Source: Acidobacteriota bacterium (GTDB lineage: Bacteria; Acidobacteriota; Blastocatellia; Pyrinomonadales; Pyrinomonadaceae). From it: a stretch of DNA of 64,000 nt. Positions 32,162 to 41,219 of this stretch are shown here, in pieces (the first letter of the stretch is position 1; every line of letters begins with the position of its first letter). The notes under the pieces are model-generated. The model saw only the letters and a program-made list of their open reading frames with translations. It made no database searches and was not told the DNA's origin. The translations under genes and the position numbers were made by a program. The DNA lies in NCBI GenBank assembly GCA_019639135.1, contig JAHBSL010000011.1, positions 80,232 to 144,231 on the forward strand, written 5' to 3'.

Positions 32162-33067
32162 ATGTATAGAAACATCCTGCTATTTTTTGCGGCGGCGACT
32201 GTGGCCGCTGTTTCGATCGGATGCGGAGGAACGACACAGTCGCCCTCGAACACGGCAAACGGCAACTCCGTCTCCGGGCAAAAGCTCGTCGTTGCGCTCA
32301 AGCCGGACAAAAACCCGGACCAGATGATCGCCGAACGCGATGCCGCCGCGAAGTTCCTTTCGGAAAAGCTCGGCCGTCCGGTCGAGGTCATCATTCCGCT
32401 TTCGGCCGCCGTCATTAACGAGGGCTTCTCTAACGGCACCATCGATCTCGGCTACCTGAGCGGCACCGACCTGATCAACGCCAAGGACGCCGAGCTTCTC
32501 CTCGTCGGCGAGATCAACGGCAAAACGACCTACAAGAGCTACTGGCTTTCGCTGAAGGAAAAACCCTATTCGAGCGTTAACGACCTCAAGGGTAAGCCGA
32601 TCGCCTTCGCCAGCCGGACGAGCACCTCGGGCTATGTGATGCCGCTTTGGGACCTTCGCCAGAAAGGGCTTATCTCCGAAAAGGCCGATCCTGAAGAGTT
32701 CTTTGGTGCGGGCAATGTCTTTTTCGGAACGGGCTACGTCTCTGCGGTGGAACGCGTCCTCAGCGGCGAGGCCGAGGCAGCGGCGGTCAGTTATTACGTC
32801 CTTGATGAGAACAAGCACCTCACCGACGAGCAGCGGTCGAAGCTAAAGAAAGTGGCCGAACAGGGCGACGTTCCGACTCACATCATCTCCATTCGCAAGA
32901 GCCTTACCGGCCCGGAACGCGACAAGCTCAAGGCCGCCTTGCTCGCCATGAACGAAGGTGCAAACACCGAGCTTCGCGACAAGCTATTCACGTCAAAGCT
33001 GGTCGAGGCCGAGCAGGAAGCTCACCTCAAGCCGCTCCGCGACGCTCTCGCAATGCTTCCGAAATAG
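32162..33067 (+). CDS. PhnD-like substrate-binding lipoprotein of an ABC transporter
   Basis: 301 residues from ATG 32162; a start at 32141 would add seven residues. The signal segment ends in a lipobox (VSIGC), so the protein is a membrane-attached lipoprotein. The sequence LVVALKPDKNPDQMIAERDA, FLSEKLGRPVEV and IDLGYLSGTDLI is the phosphate/phosphite/phosphonate-binding PhnD fold, followed by IAFASRTSTSGYVMP. The ligand could be an oxyanion or, in view of the receptor upstream, a metal chelate. The permease and ATPase genes follow without a gap. Confidence 0.87.
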   Translation: MYRNILLFFAAATVAAVSIGCGGTTQSPSNTANGNSVSGQKLVVALKPDKNPDQMIAERDAAAKFLSEKLGRPVEVIIPLSAAVINEGFSNGTIDLGYLSGTDLINAKDAELLLVGEINGKTTYKSYWLSLKEKPYSSVNDLKGKPIAFASRTSTSGYVMPLWDLRQKGLISEKADPEEFFGAGNVFFGTGYVSAVERVLSGEAEAAAVSYYVLDENKHLTDEQRSKLKKVAEQGDVPTHIISIRKSLTGPERDKLKAALLAMNEGANTELRDKLFTSKLVEAEQEAHLKPLRDALAMLPK

Positions 33068-33766
33068 ATGGCGGAAACCGCTCCGAATAAAAACCGAACG
33101 GCCGTCCGGGTAGAGGGATTGACCCTTGACCGCGACGGCAGAAGGCTATTTTCCGATATGTCCTGGTCGCTCGCGGCGGGCGAATTTCTCGCCGTCACCG
33201 GGCCTTCGGGTGTCGGTAAATCGAGCCTCGTTTCGGCACTTGCCGGAATGCTCGAACCAACCGCCGGAACTATCGAGCGGCCTGCCGCAGCAGCTTCCGC
33301 CGGCATGGTCTTCCAGGACCTTAGGCTAACAAAAGAGCTAAGCGTCTTGACCAATGTGCTTTGCGGGCGGCTTGGCCGGTTCCCGTGGTGGCGGACGCTT
33401 TTCGGGTTTCCTGCCGAGGAAAAACGGGCGGCATTTGCCAAGCTTGAAGAGCTTGAGATCGGCCACCTCTGCCACAAACCCGTCCGCAACATCTCCGGCG
33501 GCGAGCAGCAGCGGACGGCCATCGCCCGCGTGCTCTTTCAGGGACCGGATGTCATCTTTGCCGATGAGCCGACCTCAAACCTCGACCTCGCACTCTCCGA
33601 ACGCGTGATGGCAATGCTCCGCCGCGAGTGCGGGTCCGCGGGCCGCTCAGCCATCTGCATTTTGCACGATACGGAATTCGTCGGCCGTTTTGCCGACCTC
33701 GAGCTTCGGCTCGGGCGCGATCTTCCCAACGGGTGGGAATTGAGGAGGATCGCGGAAGCGGAATGA
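33068..33766 (+). CDS. PhnC-like ABC transporter ATPase
   Basis: 232 residues. Walker A GPSGVGKSS, Q-loop region FQDLRL, signature ISGGEQQRTAIAR and Walker B DVIFADEPTSNLD are all present, so it should be an active transport ATPase. Its ATG follows the phnD-like stop codon immediately (33067/33068). The next gene overlaps it by ATGA at 33763. Confidence 0.9.
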   Translation: MAETAPNKNRTAVRVEGLTLDRDGRRLFSDMSWSLAAGEFLAVTGPSGVGKSSLVSALAGMLEPTAGTIERPAAAASAGMVFQDLRLTKELSVLTNVLCGRLGRFPWWRTLFGFPAEEKRAAFAKLEELEIGHLCHKPVRNISGGEQQRTAIARVLFQGPDVIFADEPTSNLDLALSERVMAMLRRECGSAGRSAICILHDTEFVGRFADLELRLGRDLPNGWELRRIAEAE

Positions 33767-34566
33767 CCGGCGCACCTCCAAAACTCTCGTGGCGTGAACG
33801 CTTTACGGCGTTTCGGGCGACGCTGCTGCTCTTTGCCGTCGCTGTGATCATCTCGCTGCCGGCACTCCGCGGTTCGGGCCGCGACCTTGGCTATCTTGAG
33901 AACCTTCGCCGCTTTGCCTCGCAGTTCTTCCCGCCCGATCTGTCGGTAACGCCGCAGGTCATTGCAGCCCTTGGCGAGACCATTCAGATCGCCGTGATGG
34001 CGACCGTTATCGCTGTACTTATTGCACTGCCGCTTGCCGCCGCGGGCTCGCAGACGGTCGCCCCAAAGTGGCTCAATATCGGCACGCGAATGGTGCTCAA
34101 TGTTATCCGCACGCTGCCCTCGCTCATCTGGGCACTCGTCGCGGTCGCGGTGGTCGGGCCAAATCCGCTCGCCGGCGTCATCGGCCTGACGTTTTACAGC
34201 ATCGGATATCTCGGCAAGTTCTTTAGTGACGCCTTCGAATCGGTCGATACCTCGGTGACCAATGGGCTCCGGTCGCTCGGAGCTAATCCGGTGCAGGCGT
34301 TCCAATACGGAATGCTCCCGCAGCTCAAGCCGCTCGTGATGAGCCACGCCCTATGGATGCTTGAATACAACATCCGCTCGGCCGCAATCATCGGCTACGT
34401 CGGGGCAGGCGGCATCGGGCTCCTGCTCCATACCTATCAGGAATTCGGGCAGTGGGATCGCTTTGCGACCGTTCTGCTTTTTATCCTCATCCTCGTTACA
34501 ACGCTCGATTTTTTCGGTGAGTGGCTCCGCGGAAAGATCGTCCGCACGGATCAAAAGATCACCTGA
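33763..34566 (+). CDS. PhnE-like ABC transporter permease
   Basis: 267 residues with about six membrane helices. The EAA loop region contains DAFESVDTSVTNGLRSLGANPVQAFQYGMLPQ (in parts: VTNGLRSLGANPVQAF), characteristic of phosphonate-type permeases. Start ATG 33763 overlaps the ATPase stop (ATGA). It completes a substrate-binding/ATPase/permease set, but no C-P lyase or phosphite genes are near, so phosphonate use is not supported by context. Confidence 0.9.
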   Translation: MTGAPPKLSWRERFTAFRATLLLFAVAVIISLPALRGSGRDLGYLENLRRFASQFFPPDLSVTPQVIAALGETIQIAVMATVIAVLIALPLAAAGSQTVAPKWLNIGTRMVLNVIRTLPSLIWALVAVAVVGPNPLAGVIGLTFYSIGYLGKFFSDAFESVDTSVTNGLRSLGANPVQAFQYGMLPQLKPLVMSHALWMLEYNIRSAAIIGYVGAGGIGLLLHTYQEFGQWDRFATVLLFILILVTTLDFFGEWLRGKIVRTDQKIT

Positions 34567-34659
34567 AATAACTGCCCGTTGATTCTCACTTCACGGCATT
34601 TTCGCGTCTATAAAGTAGAGAGTGGAATTTTGGACGCCGTTGCTCCAATATAGCGTTTT

Positions 34660-35958
34660 ATGCAGCCGCTGACGTACGGACAACTTATTCGCGGCAAACG
34701 TGATTTTCGCCACTTGCTGGCGGGGCAATTTGTCTCTGAACTCGGCAGTTGGTTCAATTTCATCGCGGTGCTCGGTCTTGTCCGCGTGATGTCGGATGCT
34801 TCGCCGATCGCGGCGGGCATTATCTTCGTCTGCCGGCTGGCCCCGCTCGCACTTCTCGCCCCGATCGCCGGCGGGCTTGCGGACCGCTTTTCGCGGCGGC
34901 AAATAATGCTCTGGACCGACCTCGCCCGTGCTGCGGTCGCCCTGCTTCCACTCTTGATCGTCAGCCGCGACGACCTCTGGGTCGCCTACATCGCTACCGT
35001 TCTGCTCTCGGCGTTCAGCAGTTTCTTTGACGGAGCAAAGAACGCCGCGACGCCTAACCTGACCGGCAGCGACGGTCTGCTCGCCGGCATGGCATTGATG
35101 TTCTCGACCCGCTTTTTGCTGATGGCGGTCGGCTCGGCACTCGGCGGTTGGGCGGCGGCGGTCTTCGGTTACGAGATCTCGTTCATCATCAACGCCGTTT
35201 CGTTTCTCGTCTCGGCCTACACGGTCTGGCTGATCCCGGAAGATGCCGTCCGCGAGGCCGCGACCGCCGAACGCAAACCCGAAACCACCTTCATCGGCGA
35301 GATCCGCGAAGGTTTGGTCTATACGGTAAAGAACCATTTCGCGTTGACGATACTCTTGCTCAATGTCATCTGGGCGACCGGCGGCGGTGCGATCAATATC
35401 GTCTTTGAGCGGATGGGCGGCGTTTACTTTGCCGAAAAGGACGCATGGAACCCTGACATGGCCGTCGGCCTGCTCTGGACCGCGGCCGGGCTCGGGCTCT
35501 TTCTTGGGATGATGCTCGCTCACCGGGCAAGCATTTATTTCGACCGCAAGGGCACGAACCGGCAGTTTATCGGCTGGGCGTTGATAATCCACGGCGTGCT
35601 CTTCGCCATCGGCGGTTTGATGCCGGCCTTCTGGCTGCTGCTGTTTTTTACGTTCATTTCGCGGGCGATAATCGGCGTCGAATATGCCGTGCAGGAGACA
35701 ATGTTCCAGCGAAGCCTGCCGGACTACATCCGCGGCCGCATCTCAACGCTCGACCGTGGAGCGGAGCTGACCATGTACGGCCTAACGACCTATCTCGCGA
35801 GCCTCGCCGTCTATGCAATCTCGCCGCAAACTCTGACGGTGATATCCGGCTTGCTCGCGGGCTCGGCGGGCATCGTCTGGTTTCTGCGAATGCGTCCAAA
35901 CGCCGGCGGCCCCGAGGTCGAGATGCTCACCGCCTCGCCCCCGCCTGTCAGGCCCTAA
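34660..35958 (+). CDS. MFS transporter
   Basis: 432 residues, about 12 helices. The loop GLADRFSRRQIMLW between helices 2 and 3 is the MFS A motif. Members of this set (SELGSWFNFIAVLGL start) are usually described as drug or enterobactin-type exporters, but the substrate is not certain. It lies 93 bases after the permease on the same strand, perhaps with its own promoter (TATAAA at 34609-34614 without a good -35). If it belongs to the operon before it, a siderophore exporter would make sense; that is speculation. Confidence 0.85.
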   Translation: MQPLTYGQLIRGKRDFRHLLAGQFVSELGSWFNFIAVLGLVRVMSDASPIAAGIIFVCRLAPLALLAPIAGGLADRFSRRQIMLWTDLARAAVALLPLLIVSRDDLWVAYIATVLLSAFSSFFDGAKNAATPNLTGSDGLLAGMALMFSTRFLLMAVGSALGGWAAAVFGYEISFIINAVSFLVSAYTVWLIPEDAVREAATAERKPETTFIGEIREGLVYTVKNHFALTILLLNVIWATGGGAINIVFERMGGVYFAEKDAWNPDMAVGLLWTAAGLGLFLGMMLAHRASIYFDRKGTNRQFIGWALIIHGVLFAIGGLMPAFWLLLFFTFISRAIIGVEYAVQETMFQRSLPDYIRGRISTLDRGAELTMYGLTTYLASLAVYAISPQTLTVISGLLAGSAGIVWFLRMRPNAGGPEVEMLTASPPPVRP

Positions 35959-35991
35959 GCCGAAACACACCGTCGGCTTGCCTGTTTCTTT
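35957..35991 (+). terminator. Possible terminator after the MFS gene
   Basis: AAGCCGA and TCGGCTT form a 7-bp stem, followed by a loose T-rich stretch (GCCTGTTTCTTTCC). It overlaps the stop codon of the MFS gene. The T-tract is weak. Confidence 0.4.
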
Positions 35992-36014
35992 CCTGAGGTA
36001 TAGATTGTCGTCTT

Positions 36015-37184
36015 GTGCTCGAACGGATCAGGACAATTAGTGGCTGGACCGGGATCGCGATCTCGGTCGCGGGCGTCGCCGCTTTTACGCTGATCCTCCT
36101 GCCGTTTCGCCCGAGCCTGAATTCGACCGAGGTCGCGTTGGGACTGCTTCTGGTCGTCCTTGCGGCTTCGACCTTTTTTGGCAGCCGTTCGGGCCTTGCC
36201 GCATCCGTTTTTTGCATCCTGAGCTTCAATTTCTTTTTCCTCCCGCCCTATTACACCTTCAACATCGCGGGCGTCGAGAACTGGGTCGCTTTCGGGGCTT
36301 TTCTGATAACCGCTCTTGTCGCCGGCCAACTCTCGGGTTATGCCCTACGCCAGGCACGCGAATCAGAGCAGCGGAGGCTCAAGATCGAGCGGCTTTACAA
36401 GGAGCTTTCGGAAGCTTTTGAACAAGCCAGCGAAGCGGAAGCCCTCCGCCGGAGCGAAAAGCTGAAATCATCACTGCTTGACGCCGTCACCCACGACCTC
36501 CGCACACCGCTCACCTCGATCAAAGCCGCCGTAACGACGCTACTCGACGAACCCGAATCCGGTGGCCTGCGGGACGAAGATCGTTCAGAATTGCTGGAGA
36601 TCGTAAACGAAGAGACCGATCGGCTGAATGACTTCATTGAAAAGCTCGTCGGGCTCGCCCGGCTCGAGGCAGGTGAGTTCGGGCAGCCGCCGGTTCCCGG
36701 TTCGGTCGAGGAGATCATACAGAACGCAGTTGATCGTGCCTCTCGACGGCTGGGACAAAGGCGCGTTGAAGTTGTGATCCCGGCAGATCTCCCACCGGTC
36801 GCCGTAAACTCGATATCGGTTTCGGAGGCCGTCTTTACCGTCATCGATAATGCTGCGAAATTCTCCGGCCCGGAATCGGTGGTCCGTATATCCGCGGAGG
36901 TTCTCGGCCCGGCCATTGAGATCAGCATTGAGGACCAGGGACCGGGCCTCCCAAAGGAGCTTGGTGATCGGATCTTTGAGAAGTTCGTTCGGGCCGATGC
37001 GGGACATTCCGGCCGCGGGGCAGGGCTCGGCCTCGGACTGGCCTTCGCCCGCGGCATTCTGGAAACGCAGCACGGCAGCATCCGTTTCGATCACCCGAAC
37101 GAGGGCTTTATGACACGATTTGTGATAACACTCCCTGTAGCTTCGCCGCCGGACGAGGCATTGAGGCAAACCCGAGAAGTATGA
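36015..37184 (+). CDS. Sensor histidine kinase with DUF4118 (KdpD C-terminal-like, lacks KdpD N-terminus)
   Basis: 389 residues starting at GTG 36015. It has four membrane helices of the DUF4118 type (about 10-110), including the FNFFFLPPYYTF block seen in KdpD. Then comes a coiled link and a HisKA domain (phospho-acceptor His160, in VTHDLRTPLTS) and HATPase (DNAAKFS, EDQGPGLP, GLGLGLAFARGI). The usher-like KdpD and Usp domains of about 400 residues are absent. KdpD-like kinases sense potassium; this shortened form may sense membrane or cytoplasmic ions through DUF4118 alone. It overlaps the response regulator by 4 bases. Confidence 0.9.
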   Translation: MLERIRTISGWTGIAISVAGVAAFTLILLPFRPSLNSTEVALGLLLVVLAASTFFGSRSGLAASVFCILSFNFFFLPPYYTFNIAGVENWVAFGAFLITALVAGQLSGYALRQARESEQRRLKIERLYKELSEAFEQASEAEALRRSEKLKSSLLDAVTHDLRTPLTSIKAAVTTLLDEPESGGLRDEDRSELLEIVNEETDRLNDFIEKLVGLARLEAGEFGQPPVPGSVEEIIQNAVDRASRRLGQRRVEVVIPADLPPVAVNSISVSEAVFTVIDNAAKFSGPESVVRISAEVLGPAIEISIEDQGPGLPKELGDRIFEKFVRADAGHSGRGAGLGLGLAFARGILETQHGSIRFDHPNEGFMTRFVITLPVASPPDEALRQTREV

Positions 37185-37864
37185 GCGAAAAACGCATCCT
37201 GGTCATCGACGATGAGTATCAGATCGTGCGTGTTTTGAAGCGCAGCTTTGATGCGCATCGCTACAGCGTTCGGACCGCATCCGACGGCGAGGCCGGGATC
37301 GAGCTTTTCCACGACTTCAAGCCCGATCTCGTGATCACAGATCTCTCGATGCCCGGAATGGACGGCATCGAGGTCTGCCGGGCTATCCGCCGCGAATCCG
37401 AAGTTCCGATCATCGTCCTCTCAGTTCGCGGCGAGGAGAGCTCTAAGGTACGGGCTCTCGATGCCGGTGCCGACGATTACATCACAAAACCGTTCAGCAT
37501 CAACGAGCTGCATGCAAGGGTCCGGGCGGCACTTCGGCGGGCTCCGGCTTCGACCGATGACGTTATCAGATCGGGCGACTTTCGGCTGAACACATCGGAA
37601 CGGGTTATCTATTTGAACAGCGAGCCGCTCCATCTGACACCTAAGGAATTCGCTCTCCTTGAATTCATGATCCGCAACAGCGGCCGCGTGCTGACTCATC
37701 GAGCTCTGCTGGGTAAGGTCTGGGGCGGCGAAAGCACGGAACAGACCGAGTATCTGCGCGTGTTCATCGGCAATATTCGAAAAAAGATCGAGCCCGACCC
37801 GGCCGAGCCCCGCTACATTCTCACCGAACCCTGGGTCGGCTACCGCTTTAATCCCAAAGGCTGA
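37181..37864 (+). CDS. OmpR/KdpE-type response regulator
   Basis: 227 residues. Receiver domain with the acidic pair DDE at 11-13, phospho-acceptor Asp54 (ITDLSMPGMDG) and Lys of ITKPFS, followed by an OmpR-type winged helix (LTPKEFALLEFMI, GRVLTHRALL, YLRVFIGNIRKKIE). The ending EPWVGYRF is very like KdpE. ATGA overlap with the kinase gene means coupled translation. kup lies downstream and is the most likely nearby target, though no binding site could be picked out. Confidence 0.93.
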   Translation: MSEKRILVIDDEYQIVRVLKRSFDAHRYSVRTASDGEAGIELFHDFKPDLVITDLSMPGMDGIEVCRAIRRESEVPIIVLSVRGEESSKVRALDAGADDYITKPFSINELHARVRAALRRAPASTDDVIRSGDFRLNTSERVIYLNSEPLHLTPKEFALLEFMIRNSGRVLTHRALLGKVWGGESTEQTEYLRVFIGNIRKKIEPDPAEPRYILTEPWVGYRFNPKG

Positions 37865-37953
37865 CCTTTACGAAAGTTTTATTTATTATTTAGCTCCGCC
37901 TTATTCCGTTCACTTTAGGCTTTTAATAGCGGTCAAAGATCGCGTCAAAGCCA

Positions 37954-38241
37954 ATGAACGTCTCTGAAGAAAAGCTCATTTCCGCCCCCGCTCGCGAGCG
38001 AACTCGCTCAGCCGAGTGCCGGCTCTCGCGTTGGCGTAACCTTGCACACGCAGCGTTCATTCTTAGCCTGGTCTTGTTTCTGGCCGGAACGGCGATGTCG
38101 ATTCTTACAGCCGCTTCGGTCCTCGAAAGCGGTGTTGCCGAAGCAAGTTTGACGGTCAGTTTCCTTCTTCTATCGCTCGCATGCTCATTTATTGGAGCAC
38201 ATGCGCTCGACCGCATCGACGAGATCCAGCGGATACTCTAG
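37954..38241 (+). CDS. Small membrane protein, unknown
   Basis: 95 residues, two hydrophobic segments (about 30-54 and 63-82) with a basic N-terminal tail (RERTRSAECRLSRWR). No family is recognised. It lies between the KdpDE-like pair and kup, all on one strand, so a role in potassium response or as a small regulator of Kup is possible. No ribosome site is seen before the ATG, and the reality of this gene is less certain. Confidence 0.5.
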   Translation: MNVSEEKLISAPARERTRSAECRLSRWRNLAHAAFILSLVLFLAGTAMSILTAASVLESGVAEASLTVSFLLLSLACSFIGAHALDRIDEIQRIL

Positions 38242-38308
38242 ATGCCGCCCTTTATGAAATCTTTACGCTTCACGGGCGACACTGTTAATTGATGAACTAA
38301 ATGATCAT

Positions 38309-40246
38309 ATGAGCTCAAACAACCCCACTCAGGAAATCCACACAACCGTAAGCGACATAAGGATAGAGCGGGAGCCCCCGAAAGGCCGCTATCTTGCGCT
38401 TCTTTCACTCGCGGCTCTCGGTGTGGTTTATGGCGATATCGGCACATCGCCGCTATATGCGATCCGCGAATGTTTTCACGGACCGCATGCCGTCGCTCTA
38501 ACTCGCGATAATGTCTTGGGCGTCCTTTCGCTCATATTCTGGTCGCTCGTCATCGTCATCTGCGTGAAATATCTTTCCTTCGTTCTGCGAGCCGATAACC
38601 GCGGCGAAGGCGGCATTCTTTCGCTTTCGGCCCTCGCGACTCCGATCTCGCCTTCGGGAAGGACCGAACGCTGGGGCCTTCTCGCCCTAGGAGTTTTCGG
38701 TGCCGCTCTACTTTACGGCGACGGCGTGCTGACACCTGCGATCTCGATCCTCGGAGCTATGGAGGGCCTGACCGTCGCGACCCCGACGCTAACGCCCTTT
38801 GTCGTGCCGGTTACGATCGCCATCATCGTCGGTCTTTTTCTGATCCAGCACCGCGGAACCACCGGCGTCGGACGGATCTTCGGGCCGATGACGCTTTTGT
38901 GGTTTTTTGTCCTCGGCACACTAGGAATTGTCCAGTTAGTTCAGGTGCCCGAGGTTCTGGCTGCGGTCAATCCGGCCCATGCGGTCGGCTTTTTCGCCCG
39001 CGACGGTCTCCACGGGTTCGTCATTCTCGGCTCTGTGTTTCTTGTCGTCACAGGCGGCGAAGCTCTTTACGCGGATATGGGCCATTTCGGAACGCGGCCG
39101 ATCCGACTTGCGTGGTTCACCGTGGCACTTCCCGGGCTCTTGCTCAACTACTTTGGCCAGGGTGCGCTCCTGCTTGAGGACCCTTCCGCTGCGGTAAATC
39201 CGTTTTACAGGCTCGCTCCGGAATGGGCACTTTATCCGATGATCTTTCTTGCGACATGTGCCGCGATCATCGCCTCGCAGGCGATAATCTCAGGGGCCTT
39301 CTCGCTGACGATGCAGGCGGTCCAGCTCGGCCTGCTCCCGCGGATGAACATTACCCATACCTCAAGCCGCGAGATCGGCCAGATCTATCTTCCCGGCGTC
39401 AACTGGGCGTTGATGATCGGCTGCATCGCTGTCGTAGCGGCCTTCCAGACGTCGAGCAACCTTGCCTCGGCATACGGTATTGCTGTTACCTCGACGATGG
39501 TCATTACGACAGTGCTTTTCTATTTTGTCGCCCGCCATCGATGGAACTGGGGCCAGCTGCCCACGCTCGCACTTTGCGGAGTTTTTCTGCTTGTTGATCT
39601 CGCATTCTTCGGAGCCAACATAATCAAGGTTCTTGACGGCGGCTGGTTCCCGCTTGCATTGGCGACGGTCATCTACACCGTGATGCTTACGTGGAAGAAA
39701 GGCCGGCGCATTCTTCTCAAGCGGATACAGGACGAGACCGAAGACCTTGAGGAGTTTCTTTACCGCATCGAACACCAGAAGATCCATCGAGTTCCGGGCA
39801 TCGCCGTCTTCATGAACGGCAATGCAACGCGGACCCCGGCAGCATTGATGCACAACCTTGAACACAACAAGGTCCTGCACGAAAAGACCATTTTCGTTAC
39901 GGTAAAAACGCTTCCGTTCCCTTATGTTGATTCGAGCGAGCGTGCGGTCGTCGAGCCGCTCGGAAACGGATTCACACGTGTCCGGCTGATGTACGGCTAT
40001 ATGGAGGAGCCGAACGTCCCGCGGGAACTCGCAGCAAACATCGATCTCGGACGTGGATATTCGATCGAGAATGCGACCTATTTCTTCGGGCGGGAAACCA
40101 TTATTTCATCCGAGAAGCACTCGGGAATGACGAGCTGGCGTGAACGGCTCTTCGCTTTCCTGTCACGTAACGCACGGAGCGCGACCAGCTATTTCAAGAT
40201 CCCGCCGGGCCGTGTCGTAGAGCTTGGCGAGCAGGTCGAGATCTAG
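38309..40246 (+). CDS. kup: Kup-type potassium uptake protein
   Basis: 645 residues, the standard Kup length. The N-terminal GVVYGDIGTSPLYAIRECF signature is clear, with about 12 membrane helices and a cytoplasmic C-terminal domain of about 180 residues. Imports K+ with protons. It is preceded by a KdpDE-like two-component pair and a small membrane protein, which suggests potassium-responsive expression. It ends on the shared CTAG with the convergent gene (40243-40246). Confidence 0.95.
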   Translation: MSSNNPTQEIHTTVSDIRIEREPPKGRYLALLSLAALGVVYGDIGTSPLYAIRECFHGPHAVALTRDNVLGVLSLIFWSLVIVICVKYLSFVLRADNRGEGGILSLSALATPISPSGRTERWGLLALGVFGAALLYGDGVLTPAISILGAMEGLTVATPTLTPFVVPVTIAIIVGLFLIQHRGTTGVGRIFGPMTLLWFFVLGTLGIVQLVQVPEVLAAVNPAHAVGFFARDGLHGFVILGSVFLVVTGGEALYADMGHFGTRPIRLAWFTVALPGLLLNYFGQGALLLEDPSAAVNPFYRLAPEWALYPMIFLATCAAIIASQAIISGAFSLTMQAVQLGLLPRMNITHTSSREIGQIYLPGVNWALMIGCIAVVAAFQTSSNLASAYGIAVTSTMVITTVLFYFVARHRWNWGQLPTLALCGVFLLVDLAFFGANIIKVLDGGWFPLALATVIYTVMLTWKKGRRILLKRIQDETEDLEEFLYRIEHQKIHRVPGIAVFMNGNATRTPAALMHNLEHNKVLHEKTIFVTVKTLPFPYVDSSERAVVEPLGNGFTRVRLMYGYMEEPNVPRELAANIDLGRGYSIENATYFFGRETIISSEKHSGMTSWRERLFAFLSRNARSATSYFKIPPGRVVELGEQVEI

Positions 40247-41175
40247 GCCGTGATGATGACGGCTTTTGTGCCGGTGAGTTCGGAAAAGTCCTTGGTGTAA
40301 ACGGCCTCGACCTTGCGGATCGGGTTGAGGGTATCGACGATATCCTGAGCGGTGACAAAGCCCGTTTCTACGTGGGCGATCGCCCATTTGCGGATGTGCC
40401 CGGCCGAGCCGAGAAAGCTCGCCAGGAGCTGCAGATACTGCGACTTGGTCTCGACCGGCATACCGAGCGAGCCCGACCGCATCGCATCGATCTCCGGCCA
40501 GAAATCGCTGCCCTCGCGGAGCCATTCCTCTTTCCACATCAGGTCGTCGGTATATCCGGTCCGGGTGGCGGTGCGTGCCGGCGGAAGCCGGAGAAATAGC
40601 AGGTCAGTACGGGTCTCGGCGATGAATTCCTTGACACGCTGGTTCTGGCATGTGTTGGTCTGGCCGTTATTGACCGGCGACGGGAGCGAGTTCCAAAAGC
40701 GGCGGAAAGCGTTCGAGAGCGGCTGCCGCAGTTCGCCGTTGTCATCATTGAAAGATCGGGCGTAATCGCCGACCGCCATCACCAGGCTCGACGCGATCGC
40801 GAATGAAAAGGGCGATTCGAGCCGGTCGATGTTCCGCCTTGCATTATCGAACCACCACGAATCCGTCTCGCTGAACCAGGTCCGAAGTGCCGGATTCCTG
40901 AGCCGGTGGCCCGGAATGTAGATGTCCTCAAGCACCGTATTCAGGTCTTCATCCGAGAGCCGCTCGTTGTTGTTCTGTATCGCCGCGACCGAACGCGTCC
41001 ACGCCGAACGGAGCACGTCGTTCGTCGCAACGCGAGCGCCGTGCCGCTTAAGGTAAGTGCCGAGCAGCGGATCGGCGGCAAAAAGCATCGCCACCGAGCC
41101 GAATTTCAGCCGACGAAGGACGTTGAGGTCAAAGCCAAGCCAGCCCGCCGGAAGTGTTTTCGTGTGGAGCATCAT
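40243..41175 (-). CDS. Protein resembling a D12-class DNA adenine methyltransferase, catalytic motif altered
   Basis: 310 residues, no confirmed family. Early on MLFAADPLLGTYLKRHGARVATND (in pieces: ADPLLGTYLKRHG, VATND) resembles the SAM-binding start of D12-class adenine-N6 methyltransferases. Later DLLFLRLPPA (191-200) sits where these enzymes have the catalytic LDPPY, here without the Asp and Tyr. The C-terminal part has YTKDFSELTGTKAVIITA. The likely explanation is a catalytically dead or substrate-altered relative; it could also be an unrelated fold. No restriction gene is near. It is convergent with kup. Confidence 0.5.
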   Translation of the reverse strand: MMLHTKTLPAGWLGFDLNVLRRLKFGSVAMLFAADPLLGTYLKRHGARVATNDVLRSAWTRSVAAIQNNNERLSDEDLNTVLEDIYIPGHRLRNPALRTWFSETDSWWFDNARRNIDRLESPFSFAIASSLVMAVGDYARSFNDDNGELRQPLSNAFRRFWNSLPSPVNNGQTNTCQNQRVKEFIAETRTDLLFLRLPPARTATRTGYTDDLMWKEEWLREGSDFWPEIDAMRSGSLGMPVETKSQYLQLLASFLGSAGHIRKWAIAHVETGFVTAQDIVDTLNPIRKVEAVYTKDFSELTGTKAVIITA

Positions 41176-41219
41176 CAGCTACGTTAGCACCTTTCAACCT
41201 TAGTGGGCAGTGCCGCGTC

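Noticed and set aside
32162..34566. Naming the transporter phnDCE for phosphonate uptake
   Set aside because: No C-P lyase, phosphite or phosphonate enzyme lies near, and the operon begins with an iron-type receptor. The fold is PhnD-like but the ligand is open.
36015..37864. Naming the two-component pair kdpD/kdpE
   Set aside because: The kinase lacks the KdpD N-terminal domains and kdpFABC is not in the window.
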